From positions 124,001 to 188,000 of the forward strand of contig NZ_JBNCMC010000004.1 of assembly GCF_049844995.1 (NCBI RefSeq): DNA of 64,000 nt, in the 5' to 3' direction. Source of the DNA: Luteimicrobium sp049844995. Its GTDB lineage: Bacteria > Actinomycetota > Actinomycetes > Actinomycetales > Cellulomonadaceae. Shown one piece after another: positions 44,712 to 53,131 of this stretch. Position 1 is the first letter of the stretch. Each line of letters starts with the position of its first letter. Both the position numbers and the translations under genes were made by a program. The notes beneath the pieces were generated by a model. The model was not told where the DNA came from. It saw only the letters and a program-made list of their open reading frames with translations, and did not search any database.

Positions 44712-46222
44712 GCGCCGTCAGCCCGTTCGAGGGCAAGGAGATCTGGTTCCTCACGGGGTCGCAGGACCTGTACGGCGAGGACGTCCTCGCGCAGGTCGCC
44801 GCGCAGTCGCAGGAGGTCGCTGCCGCGCTCGACGCGGCGTCGGCGGTGCCCGTGCGCGTCGTCTGGAAGCCCGTGCTCAAGGACAGCGAGTCGATCCGCC
44901 GCGCCGTCCTGGACGCCAACGCCGACGACCGCTGCATCGGCCTCGTCGCGTGGATGCACACGTTCAGCCCCGCCAAGATGTGGATCCGCGGCCTCGACGC
45001 CCTCGCGACGCCGCTGCTGCAGCTCCACACCCAGGCGAACGTCGAGCTGCCGTACGACGCCATCGACATGGACTTCATGAACCTCAACCAGGCCGCCCAC
45101 GGCGACCGGGAGTTCGGGTACATCCTCAGCCGGATGAACGTGCCGCGGAAGGTCGTCGTCGGGCACGCGACGCACGCGCCCGTGCAGGCCCAGGTCGGCA
45201 CGTGGGCCCGCGCGGCCGCCGGGTACGCGGAGCTGCGTGGCATGCGGCTCGCCCGGTTCGGCGACAACATGCGCAACGTCGCGGTCACCGAGGGCGACAA
45301 GACGGAGGCCGAGGTGCACTTCGGCGTTTCCGTGAACACATGGGGCGTGAACGACTTGGTGGCCCGCGTGGACGCGGTGTCCGACGCCGAGATCGACGTG
45401 CTCGTCAAGGAGTACGAGGAGCTGTACGACGTCGTCCCCGAGCTCCGGGCGGGCGGCGAGCGGCACGAGTCGCTGCGCTACGGCGCCCGCATCGAGGCCG
45501 GGCTGCGCTCGTTCCTCGAGGAGGGCGGGTTCGGCGCCTTCACGACGAGCTTCGAGGACCTCGGCGGGCTGCGCCAGCTCCCCGGCCTCGCCGTGCAGCG
45601 CCTCATGGCCGACGGCTACGGGTTCGGCGCCGAGGGCGACTGGAAGACGGCCGTGCTCGTCCGGGTCACCAAGGTCATGGGCCACGGGCTGCCGGGCGGC
45701 GCGTCGCTCATGGAGGACTACACCTACGACCTCACGCCCGGGTCCGAGGTCATCCTCGGCGCCCACATGCTCGAGGTCTGCCCGACGCTCACCACCGCGC
45801 GGCCTCGGCTCGAGATCCACCCGCTCGGCATCGGCGACCGCGAGGACCCCGTGCGCCTCGTGTTCGAGGCCGACGCCGGCCCGGGCGTCGTCGTCGCGAT
45901 GAGCGACATGCGCGACCGGTTCCGGCTCGTCGCGAACGTCGTGGACGTCGTCGAGGCGCCGCACGACCTGCCGAGGCTCCCCGTGGGGCACGCCCTGTGG
46001 GCGCCGCAGCCCGACCTGGCGTCGTCGGCGGGGGCCTGGCTCCTCGCGGGGGCTGCCCACCACACCGTGATGACGACGGCGCTCGGCGTCGAGGTCTTCG
46101 AGGACCTTGCACGGATGTCGGAGACCGAGCTCCTCACGATCGACGCCACGACGACGCAGCGCGGGTTCGAGCGCGAGCTGCGGTGGAACGCCGTCTACCA
46201 CCGGGTGGCCGACGGCATCTGA
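44708..46222 (+). CDS. araA: L-arabinose isomerase
   Basis: 504-residue Mn-dependent isomerase (L-arabinose to L-ribulose). Complete: WFLTGSQDLYGE at the N-terminus, the active-site Glu of FTTSFEDLGGL, Glu of GYGFGAEGDWKTA, and the two His ligands further on (GAHMLEVCP, GAAHHTVMT). Length equals E. coli AraA (500). The last eight codons and the stop are imperfectly duplicated right after the gene. Last gene of araBDA. Confidence 0.97.
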   Translation: MSAVSPFEGKEIWFLTGSQDLYGEDVLAQVAAQSQEVAAALDAASAVPVRVVWKPVLKDSESIRRAVLDANADDRCIGLVAWMHTFSPAKMWIRGLDALATPLLQLHTQANVELPYDAIDMDFMNLNQAAHGDREFGYILSRMNVPRKVVVGHATHAPVQAQVGTWARAAAGYAELRGMRLARFGDNMRNVAVTEGDKTEAEVHFGVSVNTWGVNDLVARVDAVSDAEIDVLVKEYEELYDVVPELRAGGERHESLRYGARIEAGLRSFLEEGGFGAFTTSFEDLGGLRQLPGLAVQRLMADGYGFGAEGDWKTAVLVRVTKVMGHGLPGGASLMEDYTYDLTPGSEVILGAHMLEVCPTLTTARPRLEIHPLGIGDREDPVRLVFEADAGPGVVVAMSDMRDRFRLVANVVDVVEAPHDLPRLPVGHALWAPQPDLASSAGAWLLAGAAHHTVMTTALGVEVFEDLARMSETELLTIDATTTQRGFERELRWNAVYHRVADGI

Positions 46223-46252
46223 CGGGTCCACCGGGTCGCCGACGGGGTCTGA
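46198..46252 (+). repeat. Imperfect tandem duplication of the araA 3' end
   Basis: 25-base unit at 46198-46222 (CCACCGGGTGGCCGACGGC then ATCTGA) recurs at 46228-46252 with 3 differences, period 30. The second copy includes a second in-frame-looking stop but is untranslated. Likely a recent local duplication. Confidence 0.75.
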
Positions 46253-46288
46253 GCCGCCGCCGGCCTGGTTCCTCCGCCCTCGGGCGGC

Positions 46289-46330
46289 GACGCAGCACCG
46301 GACCCCCGCGCGGGGGACCGGTGCTGCGTC
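46289..46330. terminator. Bidirectional terminator after araBDA
   Basis: GACGCAGCACCGG (46289-46301) pairs with CCGGTGCTGCGTC (46318-46330), with an inner CCCCC/GGGGG stem separated by an A/A mismatch. Lies between convergent araA and the phosphotransferase. Confidence 0.8.
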
Positions 46331-46351
46331 GTGCCCGACGCCGGTCTCCGC

Positions 46352-47338
46352 CTACCTCGGACGGCCGAGGAGGCCCATCGCGACGTCGAGCTGCTCGCCC
46401 GCCCACCGCACCTGCGCTTGCGGCTGTCGACGGTAGGTCGTCTCGACGAGCATCGTGACGGCGAGCCACAGGGTGTAGAGGCGCCGGCGTGTGCGCTGGG
46501 AGTCCGTGAGCTCGGTGAGGCCGAAGCCGCGCGCGAACGGCGCCGGGTCGGGGAAGCCGGGCAGGTCGAGGCCGGTGAGGCCGGCCTCCATGAGCGGGTC
46601 GCCGAACATGGCGCGCTCGTGGTCGATGACCGCGACGATCCGCCCGTCGCGGATCATCGAGTTCTTCATCCACAGGTCGACCTCGACGAACCGTGGCTCG
46701 GTGACGTCGTCGAGGGCGTCGGCGTGCTCGTCCCAGGCGTGGCGGACGTCGTCGTAGGTCCGGCCGAGGTCGACGGCGACCCTCGCGCCGTCCGCCAGGA
46801 CGTCCTCGAACCACGCCGTCGCGGCGGCGCGCCAGGTCGCGAAGCCGGGGCCCTCGAGCGGGCCGAAGTGCGGTCCGACGATCTCGGTCAGCGCGCGGTT
46901 GACCGCGCCGAGGTGCTCGAAGCCGGCCTCCACCACCTCCGGCGGCAGCTCGCCTGCCTCGGCGGCGATCCCGAAGCACGGCGCGTCGACGTACTCCATG
47001 AAGAAGTAGTCGGCGTAGATCAGCTCGCCCGACAGGTCGACGAAGTCGACCCGCGGGATCGGGACGTCCGACCGGCGCCGCACGAGCTCCATGGCCGCGA
47101 GCTCGTTACGCATCATCCCGTGCTCGCGGGACATCAGGGCCACGTCAGCCGGCGGCGCGATCTTGAGCACCACCTGGGCGCCGTCCCGCAGCCGGATCCG
47201 GTACAGGGCGTTGAAGAACCCGTACGACAGCTCCGTCGCGAAGTCGTCCGCGTCCGGGACCTGCTCGGGGCCGTAGGCGCGTGCGACCATCCGCCGCAGC
47301 GTCGCGGGCGGCTGCCGGTTCTTGGTGATGCTCTCCAC
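46352..47338 (-). CDS. Aminoglycoside phosphotransferase (APH)-family kinase
   Basis: 328-residue kinase-like protein. Recognisable parts are the N-lobe (QVVLKIAPPADVALMSREHGMMRNELAAM), hinge FFMEYVDAP, catalytic loop EVDLWMKNSMI and metal loop VIDHERAMFGDPL. The usual HGD of the catalytic loop reads VEVD, so the His is missing while Asp and Asn remain. GTG at 47338 is best supplied with a ribosome site (GGGAGCAGGGCAC); ATGs at 47374 and 47410 would extend it. Substrate unknown; its place between the ara operon and a sugar importer hints at a sugar or small-molecule kinase. Confidence 0.78.
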   Translation of the reverse strand: MESITKNRQPPATLRRMVARAYGPEQVPDADDFATELSYGFFNALYRIRLRDGAQVVLKIAPPADVALMSREHGMMRNELAAMELVRRRSDVPIPRVDFVDLSGELIYADYFFMEYVDAPCFGIAAEAGELPPEVVEAGFEHLGAVNRALTEIVGPHFGPLEGPGFATWRAAATAWFEDVLADGARVAVDLGRTYDDVRHAWDEHADALDDVTEPRFVEVDLWMKNSMIRDGRIVAVIDHERAMFGDPLMEAGLTGLDLPGFPDPAPFARGFGLTELTDSQRTRRRLYTLWLAVTMLVETTYRRQPQAQVRWAGEQLDVAMGLLGRPR

Positions 47339-47542
47339 GTGCCCTGCTCCCGGAGTCCTGTCGGCTTCGTCGCACATCGCGGGCCCCCGGGCCACAGGGA
47401 ACCGGGGCAAGTATCTACCACTCGGTCGGGTTTGTGCTGCGGTGCCCGCGACCGCAGCGGCGGCTGCCCGGCCGTCCGTGCAGGTGAGCGGGGTCGCCGG
47501 CCCTGGTCACCGCAACCGCCAACAAGGTTGCCTGATGGTCAT

Positions 47543-47573
47543 TTGACATCGCTGTCCTTGTGAGCGTTAACAT
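47543..47573 (+). promoter_or_regulatory. Promoter of the chvE-mmsA-mmsB importer
   Basis: -35 TTGACA (47543-47548), 19-base spacer, -10 TAACAT (47568-47573), identical in layout to the araB promoter. The leader to the start codon is long (about 190 bases); no gene, riboswitch or other site was seen in the rest of the 47339-47766 gap. Confidence 0.75.
47559..47572. promoter_or_regulatory. LacI-type operator at the chvE promoter
   Basis: TGTGAGCGTTAACA, one base different from the araB operators, overlapping the -10. Only one copy is present here. Confidence 0.75.
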
Positions 47574-47766
47574 GCCGACCTGCCGTCAGTGGACGTGACG
47601 TCCGCCGCGGCACCGGGCCGGTCGCACCGAGGCGTCCGGCGGATCTCACCGAGGAGGCCCGCGTATCAGGACTCGTCCACGGGGACGGGCGTACCACGCC
47701 CGCCCTGGCGCCCGGGCGGCGACCGCCGCTCCGCAGCCGGGCGCAGCACCGCACCAAGGAGGAACA

Positions 47767-48912
47767 GTGAAGTTCTCGACACGCAAGACGGCGGTGGCAC
47801 TCGTCGCCGCCGGTCTGCTGGTCACGACGGCCGCCTGCTCGGGCGGCGGCCGCGGCGGCTCGGGGGGTGGCGACGCCGGCTCGACCACCGACTCGAAGGG
47901 GGCGCTCGTCGGCATCGAGATGCCGACCAAGGTCGACCAGCGCTGGATCCAGGACGGCGACAACGTCGTGAAGTACCTCAAGGCCGCCGGTTACAAGACG
48001 GACCTCGAGTACGCCGACAACGACATCCCGACCCAGGGCCAGCAGATCGAGACCATGATCACCAAGGGCGCGAAGGTCATCATCATCGCGTCCATCGACG
48101 GTGGCGCGCTCGGCCAGCAGCTCGACGACGCGAAGGCCGCGGGCGTCAAGGTCATCGCCTACGACCGCCTGCTCACGGGGAACGAGAACGTGGACTACTA
48201 CGCCACGTTCGACAACTTCAAGGTCGGCGTCCAGCAGGCCAACTCGCTCCTGACGGGCCTCGGCTACCTGGACGCGAGCGGCGCCAAGACGGGCAAGAAG
48301 GGCCCGTGGCACGTCGAGCTCTTCGCGGGCAGCCCCGACGACAACAACGCCACGTTCTTCTACAACGGCGCGATGAGCGTCCTCAAGCCGCTGATCGCCG
48401 ACGGCACGCTCGTCGTCACCAGCGGGCAGACCGGGTTCAGCCAGATCGCCATCCAGGGCTGGGACCCCGCGACCGCGAAGCACCGCATGGACGACCTGCT
48501 CGCCAAGAGCTACTCGAGCGGCAAGATCAAGCTCGACGGCGTGCTGTCGCCGTACGACGGCCTCTCGAACGGCATCCTGTCGGCGCTCACGGCGGGCGGC
48601 TACAAGCCGAACACCAGCGACTGGCCGGTCGTCACCGGGCAGGACGCCGAGGTCACGAGCGTCAAGAACATCGCCAAGGGCGAGCAGTACTCGACGATCT
48701 TCAAGGACACCCGCAAGCTCGCGCAGCAGGCGGTCGACATGACCGAGGCGCTGCTCCAGGGCAAGTCGCCGGAGATCAACGACACCAAGAGCTACGACAA
48801 CGGCAAGAAGGTCGTGCCGACGTACCTGCTGCCGCCCGTCGTCGTGACCAAGGAGAACTACCAGAAGGAGCTCATCGACAGCGGCTACTACTCCGAGGAC
48901 GACCTCAAGTAG
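47767..48912 (+). CDS. chvE: Multiple-monosaccharide ABC transporter binding lipoprotein (ChvE-like)
   Basis: 381-residue sugar-binding lipoprotein with lipobox TAAC and a Gly/Ser linker. The type I periplasmic fold is seen in GIEMPTKVDQRWIQDGDNV, TKGAKVIIIASIDGGALGQQL and IAYDRLLTGNENVDYYATFDN, all close to ChvE/XylF-type proteins that bind arabinose, xylose, glucose or galactose. GTG at 47767 follows AAGGAGGAACA. It leads an operon with an ATPase and permease under the arabinose operator. A 12-bp hairpin follows the stop. Confidence 0.92.
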   Translation: MKFSTRKTAVALVAAGLLVTTAACSGGGRGGSGGGDAGSTTDSKGALVGIEMPTKVDQRWIQDGDNVVKYLKAAGYKTDLEYADNDIPTQGQQIETMITKGAKVIIIASIDGGALGQQLDDAKAAGVKVIAYDRLLTGNENVDYYATFDNFKVGVQQANSLLTGLGYLDASGAKTGKKGPWHVELFAGSPDDNNATFFYNGAMSVLKPLIADGTLVVTSGQTGFSQIAIQGWDPATAKHRMDDLLAKSYSSGKIKLDGVLSPYDGLSNGILSALTAGGYKPNTSDWPVVTGQDAEVTSVKNIAKGEQYSTIFKDTRKLAQQAVDMTEALLQGKSPEINDTKSYDNGKKVVPTYLLPPVVVTKENYQKELIDSGYYSEDDLK

Positions 48913-48930
48913 CCCGACGCAGGTCCCACC

Positions 48931-48959
48931 GGGGCGGGCGCCGGACGGGCGCCCGCCCC
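48931..48959 (+). terminator. Intercistronic hairpin between chvE and mmsA
   Basis: Perfect 12-bp stem (GGGGCGGGCGCC / GGCGCCCGCCCC), loop GGACG, 18 bases after the stop and 17 before the next ATG. Same design as the hairpins at 2302 and 53032. Confidence 0.75.
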
Positions 48960-48976
48960 CGCGGTCAGGAGGAGAC

Positions 48977-50521
48977 ATGGCCGAGGACACCATCCTCGAG
49001 ATGCGGTCCATCACCAAGGAGTTCCCCGGCGTCAGGGCGCTCGACGACGTCACCCTGAAGGTCCGGCGCGGCGAGGTCCACGCGATCTGCGGCGAGAACG
49101 GCGCCGGCAAGTCGACGCTGATGAACGTGCTGTCGGGGGTGTACCCGCACGGCTCCTACAGCGGCGACATCGTCTACGACGGCGAGGTGTGCCGGTTCGG
49201 GTCGACGCACGACTCGGAGCGCGCCGGGATCGTGATCATCCACCAGGAGCTCGCGCTCAGCCCGTACCTCACGATGGCGGAGAACGTCTTCATCGGGAAC
49301 GAGCGGGCGAGGCGCGGCTGGATCAGCTGGAACCGCACCGAGGGCGAGGCCAAGCGGTACCTCGAGCGGGTCGGGCTGCACGACAACCCGAGCACCAAGG
49401 TCCTGGACCTGGGCGTCGGCAAGCAGCAGCTCGTCGAGATCGCGAAGGCGCTGGCGAAGGACGTCGAGCTGCTCATCCTCGACGAGCCGACCGCCGCGCT
49501 CAACGACGACGACGCGGGCCACCTGCTCGACCTCGTCCTCGAGCTCAAGGCCGAGGGCGTGACGTCGATCCTCATCTCGCACAAGCTGAACGAGATCAAG
49601 AAGGTCGCGGACTCCGTGACGATCATCCGCGACGGGCGGACCATCGAGACGCTCGACGCCATGTCCGCCGAGGTCACCGAGGAGCGGATCATCCGCGGCA
49701 TGGTCGGGCGCGACATGACGCACCGCTTCCCCGAGCGGGAGCCGCGGATCGGTCCCGAGCTCTTCCGGGTCGAGGACTGGACGGTCCACCACCCCATGGA
49801 CCGCGAGCGCGTCGTCGTCGACCACGCGAACCTCACGGTCCACGCGGGGGAGATCGTCGGGATCGCCGGGCTCATGGGCGCGGGACGCACCGAGCTGGCG
49901 ATGAGCGTGTTCGGGCACAGCTGGGGCGTCGGCATCTCGGGCACCGCGTACAAGCGCGGCGAGCCGGTCGACCTGCGGTCCGTGCACGCCGCCGTCGCGC
50001 ACGGGATCGCGTACGCCACGGAGGACCGCAAGCAGTACGGGCTCAACCTCATCGACGACATCGCGCGGAACATCTCCGCCGCGGGCCTGCGCAAGCTCGC
50101 CCGGGCGGGGTGGGTCGACGCGAACGCCGAGCACGTCGTCGCCGAGCGCTACCGCCGCGACATGAACATCAAGGCCCCGTCCGTGAACGCGGTCGTGGGC
50201 AAGCTCTCGGGCGGCAACCAGCAGAAGGTCGTCCTGTCCAAGTGGATGTACACCGACCCCGACGTGCTGTTCCTCGACGAGCCCACGCGCGGCATCGACG
50301 TCGGGGCGAAGTACGAGATCTACACGATCATCCACGAGCTCGCGGCCGCCGGTAAGGGCATCGTCATGATCTCGTCCGAGCTGCCCGAGCTCCTCGGCAT
50401 GTGCGACCGGATCTACACGATTTCCGAGGGAGTCGTCACGGCCGACGTCCCGCGCGCGGAGGCCACGCCGGAACGGCTCATGCACCACATGACCGCAGTC
50501 AAGGAAGAGGACCACGAATGA
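48977..50521 (+). CDS. mmsA: Multiple-monosaccharide ABC transporter ATP-binding protein
   Basis: 514-residue double-ABC ATPase of the sugar importer (Mgl/Rbs class). N-terminal domain: Walker A GENGAGKST (39-47), signature-like LGVGKQQ and Walker B LLILDEPTAAL. C-terminal domain: GLMGAGRTE in place of a good Walker A, signature LSGGNQQKV and VLFLDEPTRGID. AGGAGG precedes the ATG. The 3' end overlaps the permease start (ATGA). Confidence 0.94.
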   Translation: MAEDTILEMRSITKEFPGVRALDDVTLKVRRGEVHAICGENGAGKSTLMNVLSGVYPHGSYSGDIVYDGEVCRFGSTHDSERAGIVIIHQELALSPYLTMAENVFIGNERARRGWISWNRTEGEAKRYLERVGLHDNPSTKVLDLGVGKQQLVEIAKALAKDVELLILDEPTAALNDDDAGHLLDLVLELKAEGVTSILISHKLNEIKKVADSVTIIRDGRTIETLDAMSAEVTEERIIRGMVGRDMTHRFPEREPRIGPELFRVEDWTVHHPMDRERVVVDHANLTVHAGEIVGIAGLMGAGRTELAMSVFGHSWGVGISGTAYKRGEPVDLRSVHAAVAHGIAYATEDRKQYGLNLIDDIARNISAAGLRKLARAGWVDANAEHVVAERYRRDMNIKAPSVNAVVGKLSGGNQQKVVLSKWMYTDPDVLFLDEPTRGIDVGAKYEIYTIIHELAAAGKGIVMISSELPELLGMCDRIYTISEGVVTADVPRAEATPERLMHHMTAVKEEDHE

Positions 50522-51735
50522 GCGCCGAGACGCGCGTCCCGACGACCGAGAACGCCTGGCGGACCGGGATGTCGTACCTGGCGGGGCAGCTGCGGCAGGT
50601 GGGGCTGTTCATCGCCCTGATCGTCATCGTCCTGGTCTTCCAGGGGCTGACGGGCGGGGTGACGCTCAGCTCGCGCAACGTGTCGAACCTGGTCGTCCAG
50701 AACAGCTACATCCTGATCCTCGCGATCGGCATGGTGATGGTCATCATCGCCGGCCACATCGACCTGTCGGTCGGGTCGGTCGTCGCGGTGATCGGGGCCC
50801 TCGCCGGCGTCCTGAACAGCAAGCACGGGGTGCCCTGGTGGGCGACCATCCTGCTCTGCCTGCTGGCCGGCGCCGTCATCGGGGCCTGGCAGGGGTACTG
50901 GGTCGCGTACTTCAAGATCCCGGCTTTCATCGTCACGCTCGCCGGCATGCTCCTGTTCCGGGGGCTCGCGCAGATCCTCCTGCACAACACCCAGATCTCC
51001 CCGTTCGACGACGCCTTCCGCAAGATCGGGTCCGGCTTCCTGCCCGACCTCGGTCACGGCACGTCGTACTTCGAGCCGCTGACCATGATCCTCGCCGTGG
51101 TGGCGGTCGTGGCGCTCGTCCTGCAGGCCGTGCGCACCCGCCGCAGCAGGGCGGTCAACGGGCTGTCGCTCGAGCCCCTGCCGTGGTTCGTCGTGAAGAA
51201 CGCCTTCATGGCCGTCCTGATCCTCGGCATCGGCTGGCTGCTCGCGACCTACCGCGGCACGCCCGTCGTCCTCGTGATCCTGGGCGTCCTCGTCGTCGCG
51301 TACTCGGCCGTGATGGCCAGCTCGGTCTTCGGGCGCCAGGTCTACGCCATCGGCGGCAACCTGCGCGCCGCGGAGCTCTCCGGCGTCAACACGCGCCGCG
51401 TGACGTTCCTCCTGTTCGTGAACATCGGCGTGCTGGCGGCGCTCGCGGGCCTCGTCTTCACGGCCCAGCTCAACCTCGCCGGCCCCAGCGCGGGTGACGG
51501 GTTCGAGCTCGACGCGATCGCCGCCGTCTTCATCGGCGGCGCCGCCGTCACCGGCGGCGTCGGGACCATCGGCGGCGCGATCGTCGGTGGCCTCATCATC
51601 GGGATCCTCAACAACGGCATGACCATCCTCGGGCTCGGGACCGAGTGGCAGCAGTTCATCAAGGGCCTCGTGCTCCTGGCTGCCGTCGCGTTCGACGTCG
51701 CCTCCAAGCGGCGGGCGGGGCGGGCGCTGTCCTGA
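50518..51735 (+). CDS. mmsB: Multiple-monosaccharide ABC transporter permease
   Basis: 405-residue permease (BPD_transp_2 family) with about ten hydrophobic segments, matching the longer GguB/XylH-type permeases. Family motif GHIDLSVGSVVAVIGA and the coupling segment AIGGNLRAAELSGVNTRRV are clear. The start overlaps the ATPase stop. It completes a three-gene importer for aldopentoses. Confidence 0.93.
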   Translation: MSAETRVPTTENAWRTGMSYLAGQLRQVGLFIALIVIVLVFQGLTGGVTLSSRNVSNLVVQNSYILILAIGMVMVIIAGHIDLSVGSVVAVIGALAGVLNSKHGVPWWATILLCLLAGAVIGAWQGYWVAYFKIPAFIVTLAGMLLFRGLAQILLHNTQISPFDDAFRKIGSGFLPDLGHGTSYFEPLTMILAVVAVVALVLQAVRTRRSRAVNGLSLEPLPWFVVKNAFMAVLILGIGWLLATYRGTPVVLVILGVLVVAYSAVMASSVFGRQVYAIGGNLRAAELSGVNTRRVTFLLFVNIGVLAALAGLVFTAQLNLAGPSAGDGFELDAIAAVFIGGAAVTGGVGTIGGAIVGGLIIGILNNGMTILGLGTEWQQFIKGLVLLAAVAFDVASKRRAGRALS

Positions 51736-51904
51736 GGCACCGTGACGAGGCGAGGTCGGGCGGCAGCTGCCGCCCGACCCCGCTCCGTCGTCTACGACGT
51801 CAGCGTGGACGCACGGAGTGTCGCCGCCGGTGCTCGTGGCGTCACCGTCGTCGAATCGCGCGTCACCGTCGGTGAGCAGCCTGGGTCACAGTTTGGTCTC
51901 GTCC

Positions 51905-51935
51905 TTGACGGGGCCCACCGTGTGAGCGCTAACAT
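51905..51935 (+). promoter_or_regulatory. Promoter of the YtfQ-type importer operon
   Basis: -35 TTGACG (51905-51910), 19-base spacer, -10 TAACAT (51930-51935), in the 300-base gap 51736-52035. Same architecture as the araB and chvE promoters. Nothing gene-like was seen in the rest of the gap. Confidence 0.7.
51921..51934. promoter_or_regulatory. LacI-type operator, ytfQ copy 1
   Basis: TGTGAGCGCTAACA overlapping the -10, identical to both araB operators. Confidence 0.8.
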
Positions 51936-51950
51936 CCCTCATGAAGCGCA

Positions 51951-51964
51951 TGTGAGCGCTAACA
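51951..51964. promoter_or_regulatory. LacI-type operator, ytfQ copy 2
   Basis: Second TGTGAGCGCTAACA, 30 bases after the first, repeating the paired arrangement of the araB promoter. Confidence 0.8.
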
Positions 51965-52035
51965 CGACCCGCCGGAGACGGCGGTGGACCACCACAGCAG
52001 TCCGGCCGGAGAGGGCCGGGTCTCAAGGAGGAGAC

Positions 52036-53022
52036 ATGAACACCACCCGTACCCGGCGCGTCGTCGCCGGCGCCGTGGCGGCCCTCGCGGCCGTGACCCT
52101 CGCCGCCTGCAGCGGCGGCTCGTCCGGCTCGGACGACACCAAGGGGGGCGGCGGCGGAGCAGGCGGCACCGTCAAGGTCGGCTTCTCGCAGCTCGGCGCC
52201 GAGTCCGGCTGGCGCACCGCCAACACGGACTCCGTCAAGGCGGCCTTCACCAAGGACAAGGGCTTCGACCTGACGTTCGTGGACGCGCAGCAGAAGCAGG
52301 AGAACCAGATCAAGGCGATCCGCGACTTCATCGACCAGGGCGTCGACGCGATCGCGTTCTCGCCCGTCGTGGAGACCGGCTGGGACGAGGTCCTCCAGGA
52401 GGCCAAGGACGCCGAGATCCCCGTCGTCCTCGTCGACCGCACGGTGAAGACGAGCGTGTCCGACCCGTACGCGACGTACATCGGCAACGACTTCACCAAG
52501 GAGGGCGAGACCGCGGTCGCCTGGATCAAGAAGAACGCAGCTGACGCGAAGATCTTCGAGCTCCAGGGCACCCTCGGCTCGTCGGCCCAGGTCGACCGGG
52601 AGAAGCCGGTCGACGCCGAGCTCGGCAGCCAGATCATCGGCAAGGCGTCCGGCAACTTCACGCGCGCCGAGGGCAAGGCCGCGACCGAGGCCGCGCTCCA
52701 GGCGTACCCCGACATGACGATGATCGTGTCCCACAACGACGACATGGCCCTCGGCGCCATCGAGGCCATCCAGGCTGCCGGCAAGAAGCCCGGCACCGAC
52801 ATCAAGATCGTCTCGTTCGACGGCGTGCACGACGGCCTCCAGGCCCTGCACGACAAGAAGTTCAACTACGTCGTCGAGTGCAACCCGGTCTACGGCGACC
52901 AGATCGCCGACCTGGTGAAGAAGGTCGTGTCCGGCGACGACGTCCCGAAGCGGACGATCGTCCCCGACGAGGCGTTCGACCAGACGATCACGCAGGAGAC
53001 CATCGACGCGCGCAAGTACTGA
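52036..53022 (+). CDS. ytfQ: YtfQ-like sugar-binding lipoprotein
   Basis: 328-residue type I sugar-binding lipoprotein: lipobox LAAC, Gly-rich linker, then VGFSQLGAESGWRTANTDSVK, which is the hallmark opening of YtfQ (galactofuranose binding in E. coli). Other matches are DFIDQGVDAIAFSPVVETGWDEVL and MIVSHNDDMALGAI. In this arabinose-controlled operon the furanose form of L-arabinose, released by the neighbouring GH51 enzyme, is a likely ligand (inference). AAGGAGGAGAC precedes the ATG. A hairpin follows the stop. Confidence 0.92.
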   Translation: MNTTRTRRVVAGAVAALAAVTLAACSGGSSGSDDTKGGGGGAGGTVKVGFSQLGAESGWRTANTDSVKAAFTKDKGFDLTFVDAQQKQENQIKAIRDFIDQGVDAIAFSPVVETGWDEVLQEAKDAEIPVVLVDRTVKTSVSDPYATYIGNDFTKEGETAVAWIKKNAADAKIFELQGTLGSSAQVDREKPVDAELGSQIIGKASGNFTRAEGKAATEAALQAYPDMTMIVSHNDDMALGAIEAIQAAGKKPGTDIKIVSFDGVHDGLQALHDKKFNYVVECNPVYGDQIADLVKKVVSGDDVPKRTIVPDEAFDQTITQETIDARKY

Positions 53023-53031
53023 CGCGTCCCG

Positions 53032-53060
53032 GGCGCCCGCGCGAGACCCGCGCGGGCGCC
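53032..53060 (+). terminator. Intercistronic hairpin between ytfQ and ytfR
   Basis: Perfect 12-bp stem (GGCGCCCGCGCG / CGCGCGGGCGCC), loop AGACC, 9 bases after the ytfQ stop. Third member of the binding-protein hairpin set. Confidence 0.75.
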
Positions 53061-53131
53061 GTCGGCGGCGGGCCGGACCGAACCGCCCGCGGCCACTCCT
53101 CAGCACAACCACCGCAGGACGGAAGACACAG

